Shown here piece after piece: positions 1 to 8,112 of a stretch of DNA of 54,087 nucleotides. The notes beneath the pieces were generated by a model. It saw only the letters and a program-made list of their open reading frames with translations, made no database searches and had not been told where the DNA came from. The position numbers and the translations under genes are program-made. The DNA is from Clostridiales bacterium (GTDB lineage: Bacteria > Bacillota > Clostridia > Lachnospirales > Lachnospiraceae). The stretch covers positions 1 through 54,087 of the forward strand of contig JAHZAR010000003.1 in NCBI GenBank assembly GCA_019423835.1, read 5' to 3'. Every line of letters begins with the position of its first letter. Position 1 is the first letter of the stretch.

Positions 1-538
1 TAAACATCTGGATATCCTGTGTCGGCATGGAAGAATTCTTGACTGCAACCACCCTCGGGTTTTTCTTCATCTCTGCAAACAGGCTCATGGTCAGAGCTGT
101 ACCGGCAAGCTGGGGAATATTGTAGATGACGAAGTCTGTATTGGGAGCCGCCTCGCTGATAGTGTTCCAGTAGGCAGCGATGCTGTACTCCGGAAGGCGG
201 AAGTAAATCGGCGGGATGGATGCGATAGCGTCAACTCCCACGCTCTCGGAATGTCTTGCCAGCTCCACGCTGTCCCTTGTATTATTGCAGGCCACATGGT
301 TGATCACCGTGAGCTTTCCCTTGGCCACTGCCATAACATTCTCAATGATGATTTTTCTCTCTTCCACGTTCTGGTAGATGCACTCGCCGGAGGAGCCGTT
401 TACATATACTCCCTTTACTCCCTTGTCCACAAAATACTGTGTCAGCGCGCGCACCCGCTCCGGACTCACGTCGCCGTTGTCGTCATAGCATGCATAAAAC
501 GCCGGAATAATTCCTCTGTACTTGTCTAAATTTCTCAT
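1..538 (-). CDS. nanA: N-acetylneuraminate lyase, N-terminal 179 residues (runs off window)
   Basis: Class I aldolase of the NanA/DapA family, which splits sialic acid into N-acetylmannosamine and pyruvate in the cytoplasm. The reading frame is open to the window edge, so the C-terminus is missing. It starts MRNLDKYRGIIPAFYA and has the pyruvate-carboxylate loop GSSGE near residues 49-52, the proton-relay Tyr in YNIP (about residue 139) and the Schiff-base Lys in AVKNSS (about residue 167). An AGGAAGGG ribosome site lies 4-5 bases before the ATG. nanE lies 107 bp upstream on the same strand, giving a nanE-nanA catabolic unit. DapA is the family alternative; the nanE partner and the GSSGE(C)IYQ context favour NanA. 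Confidence 0.88.
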   Translation of the reverse strand, partial: MRNLDKYRGIIPAFYACYDDNGDVSPERVRALTQYFVDKGVKGVYVNGSSGECIYQNVEERKIIIENVMAVAKGKLTVINHVACNNTRDSVELARHSESVGVDAIASIPPIYFRLPEYSIAAYWNTISEAAPNTDFVIYNIPQLAGTALTMSLFAEMKKNPRVVAVKNSSMPTQDIQMF

Positions 539-645
539 GTTACCCTTCCTTTCAGGCCTCTTTGGCCACCCTGCGAAATCATTTATCTTTCCTTTGCCGC
601 CTTTTCTCTCCCAAAAGCAGCGGCCTCCGCTGTCAGACTCTCTGC

Positions 646-1338
646 CTACTTCCCGGCCAGTGCGTCTGTAAATGTCTTTGTAATCACCTGCGGTCTGGTG
701 ATAATGGAGCCTACCACCACGCTGAAGCATCCGAGCTCAATCACTCTCTTTGCTTTTTCCGGCGTATTGATGTTTCCCTCGGCGATGACCGGATGCGTTA
801 CCTTTTCCAGGATCGTCCTTATGATCTCAAAATCATTGGCCTCAATCCTGTCTCCCCGGCTCTGCTCTGTGTAGCCCACCATGGTTGTTCCGATGAAGTC
901 AAACCCCAGTTGATCTGCATGAATAGCTTCCTCAACGGTGGAGCAGTCTGCCATCAGAGGCTGATTGGGATATTTTTCCCTGATCTCCCGGTAAAACTCA
1001 TCCAGCGTTTTTCCCTCCGGTCTCCGTTCAATGCCGGCCTGAACCGCTATGATTTCCGGTTTCACCTCCATCAGCTCTTCGATCTCTTTCATAGTTGGAG
1101 TAATGTATACCTGACTGTCCGCATAATCTCTCTTTACAATTCCAATAATCGGCAGATCAACGTTTCTTCTGATTTCTGCTATATCCTCTTTTGTGTTCGC
1201 CCTGATTCCAGAGGCTCCGCCCTGCATAGCTGCCAGAGCCATTCTTCCCATAATGAAGGAAGAGTGGAGAGGTTCTTCCGGCAGTGCCTGACATGATACA
1301 ATCAGGTGCCCTCTCAGTCTCTCTAAGCATTTATCCAT
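646..1338 (-). CDS. nanE: N-acetylmannosamine-6-phosphate 2-epimerase
   Basis: TIM-barrel epimerase of 230 residues, the usual NanE length, converting ManNAc-6-P to GlcNAc-6-P. The N-terminal part reads LIVSCQALPEEPLHSS, typical of the family; GASGIRAN follows, with IIGIVKRDYADS near residue 65 and a C-terminal phosphate-binding stretch VIAEGNINTP then VVVGSIITRP. The ATG is preceded by GGAAAGG and GGAAGG. It is the first gene of the leftward nan unit, whose promoter is at 1401-1428. Its product feeds NagA (2454-3593) and NagB (1631-2374), so the two sides of this control region form one pathway from sialic acid to fructose-6-P. Confidence 0.93.
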   Translation of the reverse strand: MDKCLERLRGHLIVSCQALPEEPLHSSFIMGRMALAAMQGGASGIRANTKEDIAEIRRNVDLPIIGIVKRDYADSQVYITPTMKEIEELMEVKPEIIAVQAGIERRPEGKTLDEFYREIREKYPNQPLMADCSTVEEAIHADQLGFDFIGTTMVGYTEQSRGDRIEANDFEIIRTILEKVTHPVIAEGNINTPEKAKRVIELGCFSVVVGSIITRPQVITKTFTDALAGK

Positions 1339-1400
1339 CCTTCCGCTTCCTTTCCGTGTTCAGCAGCTTTACGCACCTGCTTTACTTCGTTTGTGGCCCT

Positions 1401-1428
1401 AGTATAACATCGCTGAAAATTTTTTCAA
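1401..1428 (-). promoter_or_regulatory. Promoter for nanE-nanA
   Basis: Minus-strand TTGAAA (1423-1428) and TATACT (1401-1406) are separated by 16 bp, about 60 bp before the nanE start. One TGAAA-N4-TTTCA palindrome (1414-1427) sits inside the spacer and -35 element, so a bound repressor would block polymerase. Confidence 0.7.
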
Positions 1429-1542
1429 TATAAAATCATTCTTCTGAAAGTTCTTTCATAAAAACTAGAATTTTACCTCGCTGTTCCACGAAAAACTCCG
1501 CCGCTTTTTGTGGAAAATGCATAGTTTCTGAAAGTCCTTTCA
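1414..1542. promoter_or_regulatory. Three TGAAA-N4-TTTCA operators shared by the nan and nag promoters
   Basis: Three 14-bp palindromes occur at 1414-1427, 1445-1458 and 1529-1542. The second and third read TGAAAGTTCTTTCA and TGAAAGTCCTTTCA. The first overlaps the nanE -35/spacer and the third ends 14 bp before the nagB -35. The pattern fits RpiR-family regulators of amino sugars; a catabolite-response element is the alternative, but its conserved central CG is absent. A looser inverted repeat (CCACGAAAAA / CTTTTTGTGG, about 1487-1514) lies between sites two and three. Confidence 0.6.
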
Positions 1543-1556
1543 ATTTTTAATTCCCA

Positions 1557-1586
1557 TTGAAAAAACATATTCTTTTCGTTTATAAT
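1557..1586 (+). promoter_or_regulatory. Promoter for nagB
   Basis: TTGAAA (1557-1562) and a perfect TATAAT (1581-1586) are separated by 18 bp. The ribosome site AAAGGAG lies at 1615-1621 and the ATG at 1631. Confidence 0.8.
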
Positions 1587-1630
1587 GGGTTTAACAGAAT
1601 ATAGATAGATATATAAAGGAGATTTCAACC

Positions 1631-2374
1631 ATGAGAATTATCAGAACAGAGAATTATGAGGAATTAAGCCGCCGGGCAGCCGATCAGATCGCTGCCCAGA
1701 TCCTTGTAAAGCCGGACTGCGTGCTGGGCCTGGCCACCGGCTCCACTCCTGAGGGAACTTACAGAGAGCTGGTAGACCGCTATGAAACAGGGATCCTTGA
1801 TTTCTCTCAGGTTTCTTCTGTGAACCTGGATGAATATAAAGGTCTCTCCGGCGACAATGATCAGAGCTACCGGTATTTTATGAACCACCACTTATTCGAT
1901 CACGTAAACATTGACAAGACACGCACCCACGTTCCAAACGGCCTTGAGCCGGACTCTGACAAAGCCTGTGCAGACTACGACGCTCAGATCCGGGCCATGG
2001 GAGGCGTTGACCTGCAGCTTCTCGGAATCGGAGGCAACGGACACATCGGCTTCAATGAGCCCTGCGAGGAGTTCATCGTGGGAACTCACTGTGTAGACCT
2101 GGCCCAGAGCACCATCGAGGCAAACGCACGCTTCTTTGCCTCCATCGATGAGGTTCCGAAGAAAGCCTACACCATGGGCATCGGAAATATTATGGCCGCT
2201 AAGAAGATCCTTCTTCTGGCCTCCGGCAAAGGCAAGGCTCAGGCCATCTATGACACCTGCTTCGGACCGGTTACGCCTCACGTTCCGGCTTCTGTCCTTC
2301 AGCTCCACCCGGATGTGGTGATCATCGCAGATGAGGACGCACTTTCCCTGGCTAAGGAGAAGGGAGCCATCTAA
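1631..2374 (+). CDS. nagB: Glucosamine-6-phosphate deaminase
   Basis: Cytoplasmic isomerase/deaminase turning glucosamine-6-P into fructose-6-P and ammonia. At 247 residues it has the short Firmicutes NagB length. Visible hallmarks are GLATGSTPEGTY (phosphate loop, about residues 34-45), NLDEYKG with the general-base Asp (about 65), and GIGGNGHIGFNEP (about 135-147) with the conserved active-site His and Glu. It is divergent from nanE and followed by a terminator shared with nagA. The three operators upstream suggest co-control with sialic acid use. Confidence 0.95.
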   Translation: MRIIRTENYEELSRRAADQIAAQILVKPDCVLGLATGSTPEGTYRELVDRYETGILDFSQVSSVNLDEYKGLSGDNDQSYRYFMNHHLFDHVNIDKTRTHVPNGLEPDSDKACADYDAQIRAMGGVDLQLLGIGGNGHIGFNEPCEEFIVGTHCVDLAQSTIEANARFFASIDEVPKKAYTMGIGNIMAAKKILLLASGKGKAQAIYDTCFGPVTPHVPASVLQLHPDVVIIADEDALSLAKEKGAI

Positions 2375-2397
2375 AAACAGCCCTTTAACTGAAAAAA

Positions 2398-2436
2398 GGC
2401 TGCTGCCAGAATTTTCATTCCGCAGCAGCCTTTTTC
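2398..2436. terminator. Bidirectional terminator between nagB and nagA
   Basis: GGCTGCTGC (2398-2406) and GCAGCAGCC (2422-2430) form a 9-bp stem with a 15-nt loop, flanked by an A-run on the left and a T-run (2431-2435) on the right. It can end transcription of both convergent genes. Confidence 0.88.
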
Positions 2437-2453
2437 TTATTTCAGGCAAATTT

Positions 2454-3593
2454 CTACAGCATCTTTGTTCCCCTGCAGTACGTCTGAGCCACATCGTAGT
2501 TATCTTCCAGAACCACAAGATCCGCATCGTAACCTGCGCAGATTTTTCCCTTTCTGTCATCCACGCCCAGGCATCTGGCCGGATTGATGGTGCAGGAATT
2601 CAGCGCATAGTCAAATGGAATCATGGCCTTCTCCACCAGGATCTGAAGACCTCTGTTCATGTGGAGAGTGCTTCCGGCGATGGTGTTTGTGCCCTTCAGA
2701 TAGGCAAGTCCCTCCCTGCTGATCTCGATGTCGTGGCCCCCAAGCTGATACTTTCCTCCCGGAGGGCAGTGCTTTGCCCGGAGGGAATCGGTGATCATCA
2801 TGGCAAAGTCGCGTCCCTTCAGCTGGTAAAAATTGTTGAGGGCGGACACATCGGAGTGATGGCCGTCCGCAATAATCTCACCGTAAATATCTCTCACGCG
2901 GAATGCAATTCCTACCAGCCCCGGCTTTCTGTGGGTAAACGGCGTCATCCCGTTGTACACATGAGTCATGGATTTCGCGCCGTTTGCGATGGCTGCCATG
3001 GCCTGCTCATAGGTTGCGCAGGAATGTCCCATGCTGGCCACAACGCCTGTCTTTGCCAGGTAGCGCAGAAGCTCCAGGTCTTTGTCATGTTCCGGCGCGA
3101 TGGTAATATAGCGGATATGGCCTCTGGCCGCCTCCTGATACTGTTTAAACTGCTCTACGCTTGGCACGGCGATGGCCTCCGGCGGCTGTGCGCCCTTGTA
3201 CTCCATATCCAGAAACGGACCCTCAAAATGGATTCCAAGTATCTCTGCGCCCTCATACTCCCCTTCCATCACATCCGCCACATTTCTGACAGCCGCTGTC
3301 AGGATGTCCGGCATCTGTGTCACGGTAGTCGGAAGAATGGAGGTAACGCCCTCCTCAGGGATCCTTCTCATCCAGTTTTTCAGTCCCTCCGGCTCTGCAT
3401 CGTTTGTGTCAAAGCCATAGGCGCCGTGGGTGTGCACGTCAATAAAGCCCGGTACAATCCGCTTCTCTCCCCAGTCCTCATCGGCCTCCCTCTCTCCGTA
3501 AGCCAGGACCCGTGAAATCACGCCGTCCTCAATCTCAAGCTGGAACGGAAGGAACTGCCCTCCGATCCATACGCGTTTACTCTGAAGAATCAT
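2454..3593 (-). CDS. nagA: N-acetylglucosamine-6-phosphate deacetylase
   Basis: Amidohydrolase of 379 residues that removes the acetyl group from GlcNAc-6-P, supplying NagB. Metal and active-site motifs are seen in order: GFIDVHTHGAYG (HxH), HFEGPFL (Glu ligand), GHSCATYEQA and THVYNGM (His ligands), and TDSLRAKH (catalytic Asp). I chose the ATG at 3593 because AGGAGGAAGAGC precedes it and MILQSKRVWIGG is a normal NagA N-terminus; an open frame continues 36 codons upstream with no family sequence. It follows trmL by 47 bp and is the last gene of a long leftward run. Confidence 0.94.
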   Translation of the reverse strand: MILQSKRVWIGGQFLPFQLEIEDGVISRVLAYGEREADEDWGEKRIVPGFIDVHTHGAYGFDTNDAEPEGLKNWMRRIPEEGVTSILPTTVTQMPDILTAAVRNVADVMEGEYEGAEILGIHFEGPFLDMEYKGAQPPEAIAVPSVEQFKQYQEAARGHIRYITIAPEHDKDLELLRYLAKTGVVASMGHSCATYEQAMAAIANGAKSMTHVYNGMTPFTHRKPGLVGIAFRVRDIYGEIIADGHHSDVSALNNFYQLKGRDFAMMITDSLRAKHCPPGGKYQLGGHDIEISREGLAYLKGTNTIAGSTLHMNRGLQILVEKAMIPFDYALNSCTINPARCLGVDDRKGKICAGYDADLVVLEDNYDVAQTYCRGTKML

Positions 3594-3640
3594 GCTCTTC
3601 CTCCTTTTGGTGTCTGTCTTTCTGTCTGCATTCTGCCGCT

Positions 3641-4183
3641 TCAGCCATTTTTCACAGTGGCAGAATCCTGCCCCATGCTGTATTCTGCCCCCTGTTTCCA
3701 CTCATAATTTCTCAGTTTCCCCTGCATGGTCATCTGTTCGAAGCCGTTCTGCCTGAGTGCCTCATAGAGAATAATGGAAACGGAATTTGACAGGTTCAGG
3801 GAACGGATATCGCCCCACATGGGAATCCTGACACAGGTTTCCTGGTGCTGCACCAGAATGTCCTCCGGGATTCCCCGGCTCTCCGGGCCGAACATGATAT
3901 AGCAGTCCGGCTCATAGCTGGCCTCTGTGTAAACATTGGGCGCCTTGGTGGTAGCCATATAGATTTTTGCTCCGGGATTTCGGTCGAGAAAATCCTGATA
4001 ATCGCTGTAGACCGTCACGTCCAGCTTGTCCCAGTAATCCAGTCCCGCCCGTTTTACAGCCTTCTCGCTCAGCTTAAAGCCCAGCGGCTCTATCAGATGA
4101 AGCCGCGTGCCTGTGGCCACACAGGTTCTTCCGATATTTCCCGTATTGGCCGGCATCTCCGGCTCATAAAGCACTATGTTCAT
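3641..4183 (-). CDS. trmL: tRNA (cytidine(34)-2'-O)-methyltransferase, TrmL/SpoU family
   Basis: SPOUT-fold enzyme that 2'-O-methylates the wobble base of certain tRNA-Leu species. The full family pattern is present: MNIVLYEPEMPANTGNIGRT at the N-terminus, CYIMFGPESRGIPEDIL (motif 2, SAM knot) around residue 95, and IPMWGDIRSLNLSNSVSIIL (motif 3) around 120. The 180-residue length is 20-25 more than usual because of a variable C-terminal tail. A GAGGTTGAC ribosome site precedes the ATG. It lies between the aminotransferase and nagA, with no functional link evident beyond shared direction. Confidence 0.93.
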   Translation of the reverse strand: MNIVLYEPEMPANTGNIGRTCVATGTRLHLIEPLGFKLSEKAVKRAGLDYWDKLDVTVYSDYQDFLDRNPGAKIYMATTKAPNVYTEASYEPDCYIMFGPESRGIPEDILVQHQETCVRIPMWGDIRSLNLSNSVSIILYEALRQNGFEQMTMQGKLRNYEWKQGAEYSMGQDSATVKNG

Positions 4184-4257
4184 CTTATGTCAACCTCTGT
4201 TTCTGTTCTTTTCCCGCCGCGCATCTGCAGCGATTCTTTTTCCTGCCTGTCCGCCTC

Positions 4258-5430
4258 TCAGCGCCCGACAGCATCCAGTCTGACCACAAACCGGCGGATC
4301 CTCCTGATCGCCCGCTTCAGATCTTCCATAGAGTAGGCGTAGGATACCCTCAGATAGCCCTCTCCGCAGTCGCCGAAGGCCGTTCCCGGCACAATGGCTA
4401 TTTTCTCCTCCCGGAGAAGCCTGGTGGCAAACTCCTCCGAAGTCATGCCAAACCTCTTGATACAGGGGAACATGTAAAAGGCTCCGTAGGGCTCAAAGCA
4501 GTCCATTCCCAGGGAGCGGAACTCTCCTAACAGGTATTTTCTCCTCTCATCGTAGGAGCGCTTCATCTCCTCAATATCGCTGTCCCCGTTCTTGATCGCC
4601 TCCACTGCCGCATACTGGCTGGTGGTAGGGGCACACATGATCGCGTACTGATGAACCTTTAACATCTGCTCCAGGATATTGGCAGGCGCGCAGGCATAGC
4701 CGATTCTCCAGCCGGTCATGGCGTAGGCCTTTGAAAACCCGTTAATCAGAACGGTTCTCTCCCTCATGCCCGGAAGGGATGCAATGGTCACATGTTTCTT
4801 TTTATAGGTCAGCTCTGCATAGATCTCATCACTGATGACAAACAGATCCTTCTCCTTCACCACCTGGGCGACAGCCTCCAGATCCTCCTTCTCCATAATA
4901 GCTCCCGTCGGATTGTTCGGGAAGGGCAGAATGAGAATCTTCGTCTTCGGCGTAATCTTTTCCAGAAGCTTTTCCCTGGTAAGCCTGAACTGATCCTTTT
5001 CCTCCAGCTCGATCACCACGGGAACTCCCCCCGCCAGAATGGTGCACGGCACATAGGACACATAGCTGGGCTGAGGGATCAGCACCTCGTCTCCCGGATC
5101 CAGCATGGCCCGGAGCGCAATGTCAATGGCCTCACTGCCTCCGATGGTAACCATCACCTCGGTGCTGTAATCGTATTCCACCTTCATCCGCCGCTTCATG
5201 TAATTGCAGATTTCTATCTTCAGCTCCTTGAGTCCTGCATTGGAGGTGTAGAAGGTTTTTCCCATCTCAAGGGAACGGATGCCTGCATCTCTCACATGCC
5301 AGGGAGTGTCAAAGTCAGGCTCCCCCACTCCCAGAGAGATGGCCCCGTCCATCTCATTGACAATATCAAAAAATTTTCTGATTCCTGACGGCGGAATCGT
5401 CACGATTGTACTTGATAACGGATTTCTCAT
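4258..5430 (-). CDS. PLP-dependent class I/II aminotransferase (PatA/AspC-like)
   Basis: Fold-type I aminotransferase of 390 residues. Seen: GVGEPDFDTPWHV near residue 35, a Tyr-rich FYTSNAGLKELK substrate region, FPNNPTGA (about 169), ISDEIYAEL (Asp/Tyr contacting PLP), the PLP-Lys in NGFSKAYAMTGWRIGYA (about 231-247) and the substrate-carboxylate Arg in YLRVSYAYS near the end. The substrate (aromatic amino acid, N-acetyl-diaminopimelate or alanine) cannot be set from sequence. Its start overlaps the stop of the upstream Lrp-type gene by ATGA, so the two are translationally coupled and the regulator probably senses a related amino acid. Confidence 0.9.
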   Translation of the reverse strand: MRNPLSSTIVTIPPSGIRKFFDIVNEMDGAISLGVGEPDFDTPWHVRDAGIRSLEMGKTFYTSNAGLKELKIEICNYMKRRMKVEYDYSTEVMVTIGGSEAIDIALRAMLDPGDEVLIPQPSYVSYVPCTILAGGVPVVIELEEKDQFRLTREKLLEKITPKTKILILPFPNNPTGAIMEKEDLEAVAQVVKEKDLFVISDEIYAELTYKKKHVTIASLPGMRERTVLINGFSKAYAMTGWRIGYACAPANILEQMLKVHQYAIMCAPTTSQYAAVEAIKNGDSDIEEMKRSYDERRKYLLGEFRSLGMDCFEPYGAFYMFPCIKRFGMTSEEFATRLLREEKIAIVPGTAFGDCGEGYLRVSYAYSMEDLKRAIRRIRRFVVRLDAVGR

Positions 5431-5909
5431 GGGTTAATCAACATCCTTTCATCCTGAGGGCCGTCGCTTAAGACAGTCCCATGGTCTTTATATTTCTTCA
5501 GTAAAAAGTGGGTAGCCGTGCTGATAACGGAATCGATGGTCGCCAGCTTTTCCGATACAAACTGGGCCACCCCGCGCATGGTCTTTTCCTCCAGGATAAC
5601 AGTGAAGTCATAGGCCCCGGACATCAGGTACACTGATTTCACCTCGCTGTACTGGGAAAGCCTCTCCGCAATCTTATCAAAGCCCATCTGCCTCTGCGGA
5701 GTCACCTTCACCTCGATCAGGGCAATCACCTTCTCTTCTTCCGTATTGTCCCAGTTAATCAGGGTATGGTAACCGCAGATAATATGTTCTTCTTCCATCT
5801 TCGCGATCTCCGCCGCGACCGCCGCCTCGTTCTCCCCAAGGATTTCCGCCAGCTCCGCTGTGCTGATCCGGCTGTTCTTCTCGATGACCGCTAAAATTTT
5901 TTCTCTCAT
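5427..5909 (-). CDS. Lrp/AsnC-family transcriptional regulator
   Basis: 160-residue regulator with an N-terminal winged helix (EKNSRISTAELAEILGENEAAVAAEI, residues about 9-34) and a C-terminal RAM/AsnC ligand-binding domain (VIALIEVKVTPQRQMGFDKIAERLSQYSEVKSVYLMSGAYDFTVILEE). This arrangement binds amino acids and forms octamers in known members. It sits between a PurM-like gene and the aminotransferase, with 4-bp ATGA overlaps on both sides, so its operon partners are probably functionally linked. The C-terminal tail beyond residue 135 (HFLLKKYKDHG) is normal for clostridial members. Confidence 0.9.
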   Translation of the reverse strand: MREKILAVIEKNSRISTAELAEILGENEAAVAAEIAKMEEEHIICGYHTLINWDNTEEEKVIALIEVKVTPQRQMGFDKIAERLSQYSEVKSVYLMSGAYDFTVILEEKTMRGVAQFVSEKLATIDSVISTATHFLLKKYKDHGTVLSDGPQDERMLINP

Positions 5910-6517
5910 ACTTTTACCTCCCGCTGATTTAAAATTTTTTCTATCTCATCCGGCTTTGGCCGGTCAAGAAACGTCTCTGTTTCTCCATTCAGGATCCGCC
6001 TTGCGATCCCCTTCTCTGCCTTTCCGATGACAGCGCCCTCAACGCCCCGCTTTCTGAGCGCGTTTAACGCCGTAAGTCCGTTGTCCGCCGCCATGAGAAG
6101 GCATCCGCCGGAGCTCAGACGGTACGGATTCAGGTCAAATACCTCACACACCTCCACCGTTTCCTGGCGGATGGGAATGGCCCGAAGCTCTATGGTACAT
6201 CCAAGGCCATGGGCCTCCAGCAGGTTCCAGAGGCTGTTCATAATGCCGCCGTCTTCAGCCGGCTCTGCCTCCGTCACCCCTGCCTCCCGGAAAAACTCTC
6301 CCTCAAGTCTTTTCTGCATAAAGCTTTCTGCCTCTCTGTCAAGGCTTAAAAGCCGGTCTGCATAGGAAGCGGAAAACCGCTCTCTGAGAGCTTTCTCTCC
6401 AGCCCTCGCTGCCGCTGTGGCGCCGGTGAGGCCGATGCTTCCCGCCACAATTAAATCCTGGCCCGGCTTAAGAAAGCCGGGCCTCTTTTCTTCTCCTCTG
6501 CTGCGATTCCTGTTCAT
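5906..6517 (-). CDS. PurM/HypE-like C-terminal domain protein (AIR synthase-related), no N-terminal domain
   Basis: 203 residues that match only the C-terminal half of HypE/ThiL/SelD-type proteins: GQDLIVAGSIGLTGATAAAR near residue 20, AEDGGIMNSLWNLLEAHG near 87, IPIRQETVEVCEVFDLNPY near 115 and SSGGCLLMAADN near 136. The usual N-terminal ATP-binding half (about 130-150 residues) is absent, and the intact GGGAGGGAAG ribosome site and ATG argue against a recent truncation. It overlaps lrp by ATGA and follows the VanW gene by 18 bp. Catalysis without the N-domain is doubtful; a regulatory or partner-binding role is possible. Assignment to the superfamily is good, function unknown. Confidence 0.75.
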   Translation of the reverse strand: MNRNRSRGEEKRPGFLKPGQDLIVAGSIGLTGATAAARAGEKALRERFSASYADRLLSLDREAESFMQKRLEGEFFREAGVTEAEPAEDGGIMNSLWNLLEAHGLGCTIELRAIPIRQETVEVCEVFDLNPYRLSSGGCLLMAADNGLTALNALRKRGVEGAVIGKAEKGIARRILNGETETFLDRPKPDEIEKILNQREVKV

Positions 6518-6535
6518 GACTTCCCTCCCCTTCCT

Positions 6536-8092
6536 CTAAGCCGCCGGGCTTACAGGATCTGCGGGCGGATCCGCCGGACTCTGGGCTGCCCCGTCAGGCG
6601 CAGGCGGGGCAGGATTTGCTGCCTCCCCTGCCGGGCCGTGGGAATCGCTGGCCGGGCCTGCCGGCTGCGTCTCTGCCGGCTGTGTCTCCGCCGGCTGTGT
6701 TTCTGCCGGAGCGGTGGGCTCCGTCACTGCCGGAGCTGCCGGGGCCGCCGGGCCCACACGGTACACCGCCTTGGAAGCCATGTAGGTATCAGTGTGGAGA
6801 ATCTCTCTTTCAGTCTCCACTCCGTCCACATAGACCACCTTCCAGAGCCGGGACTTTTTTCCAACATGGCCGGAGGATTCCTTTACCCTCGCTCCGGGTG
6901 CCAGGGAATTGTCCACCTTCTCTGTGGGAGCGCCGGGATCAATCGTTCCTAGTGTCTCTGACACGAACTCAATGGTACGGTTGGAAGGTCTCGTTTCCTT
7001 GCCGTAGGCTGTAAAAGTAAGTGTATTTCCGGAAACGCTTCCTTCAATATAAATCGGAGTCTCATAGTTATTCTTAAATTTCAGGTCCTTGTAGGTTCCG
7101 GCAATAGCCGCGTCCTCAGACGGTTTCACATACCCCACGGTCATGGAGTGGTTCTGCCTCTGCGTCACCTCCAGCTCAGCCCGGAGGACTACATTGTACA
7201 GGGTTGTACACAGCTGGCAGGCGCCGCCGCCGATGGAATCCACCGTCCGGCCATTCTCATAGGAACCGGCGGCTGCATAGCCGTTCTCTATGGTGAATGG
7301 AGTCAGGTACTCATAGGCGGAAAACTGATCCCCCGGCATCAGCACTGCTCCATTTATCTTGGACGCTCCGGTCTTTAGATTCTGGGTCCTGGACCTGTCG
7401 CCTGCGTTAAAATTCGTGCTGAAGGTCCCCAGCACATCAGAGATCGTCTCCAGATCCGCACGCCTGATCCGGGGCTGCGTCTCCGTCACCACGGCCTCCA
7501 CCGACACGCCCTGGGAAATTCCCTGATCCAGTGCCCCGTTGAGAGCCGCCTTCGTGGCCTCCAGATCCACGGCAAGCCCGGTCACCTCGTCTGTGATGAC
7601 AAAGGCCCCGTTTTCTCTTGTAATGGAGGCATCCCTTGCCTCCCTCACATAGGGAGCACAGTTGTCATTTACAAAAGCCTGCAGCTTCCCGTCGTCAAAC
7701 GAGGTCTCCACAGACAGGCCGGGGCCGCCGTCTTCCAGTTTCTTCACATGGACAAACCGTTCCAGAAGGTTTCCCCCTGCATATGTTTCCAGTTCTGTGC
7801 CGATTTCCTCTCTGTTTTCCCAGTAGAAGCCCAGATCCGCCGCTGTGGAGGCGAGGCTGTTTCCGTCAATGGCAATCGATACCTGCTGCCCTGCCAGCGA
7901 GTTGACATAATCTTCCAGTTCTGCCGACGCCTCGCCGACCGTCAGGCCAGACAGGTCAAAGCTTTCCTCCCCGGAGCCGCTCACGGAAAATCCCTGGGGC
8001 AGAACTCCGGCAGCTGCCTCCTGCGGCACAATAAATAAAATTCCGGCTGACAGCAGAGCTGTCAGACCGGCAATCCGAACATTCCTTTTCAT
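6536..8092 (-). CDS. Secreted VanW-domain protein with peptidoglycan-binding-like repeats
   Basis: 518 residues. An N-terminal membrane/signal segment (IAGLTALLSAGILFIVPQEAAA) is followed by a putative peptidoglycan-binding-4 type region (residues about 40-215). The VanW core is NAGDRSRTQNLKTGASKING, VLMPGDQFSAYEYLTPFT, GRTVDSIGGGACQLCTTLYN and RQNHSMTVGYVKPSEDAAI. A G5-like strand region (SRTIEFV, SSGHVGKKSRLW) and a low-complexity Pro/Ala tail with three AETQP repeats follow. VanW proteins act at the cell envelope; the exact reaction is not established. I chose ATG 8092 because AGAGGGAG lies 10 bases upstream; the in-frame TTG at 8101 is only one base from that site. Confidence 0.85.
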   Translation of the reverse strand: MKRNVRIAGLTALLSAGILFIVPQEAAAGVLPQGFSVSGSGEESFDLSGLTVGEASAELEDYVNSLAGQQVSIAIDGNSLASTAADLGFYWENREEIGTELETYAGGNLLERFVHVKKLEDGGPGLSVETSFDDGKLQAFVNDNCAPYVREARDASITRENGAFVITDEVTGLAVDLEATKAALNGALDQGISQGVSVEAVVTETQPRIRRADLETISDVLGTFSTNFNAGDRSRTQNLKTGASKINGAVLMPGDQFSAYEYLTPFTIENGYAAAGSYENGRTVDSIGGGACQLCTTLYNVVLRAELEVTQRQNHSMTVGYVKPSEDAAIAGTYKDLKFKNNYETPIYIEGSVSGNTLTFTAYGKETRPSNRTIEFVSETLGTIDPGAPTEKVDNSLAPGARVKESSGHVGKKSRLWKVVYVDGVETEREILHTDTYMASKAVYRVGPAAPAAPAVTEPTAPAETQPAETQPAETQPAGPASDSHGPAGEAANPAPPAPDGAAQSPADPPADPVSPAA

Positions 8093-8112
8093 GCTTTCCA
8101 AACTCCCTCTGC

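Noticed and set aside
1445..1542. Classical CcpA catabolite-response elements
   Set aside because: The flanks fit (TGAAAG / CTTTCA) but the central CG typical of cre is TT or TC in both copies; kept only as an alternative.
2331..3515. 394-codon open frame on the plus strand opposite nagA
   Set aside because: Shadow of nagA: no ribosome site, no family pattern, and nagA motifs on the minus strand are complete.
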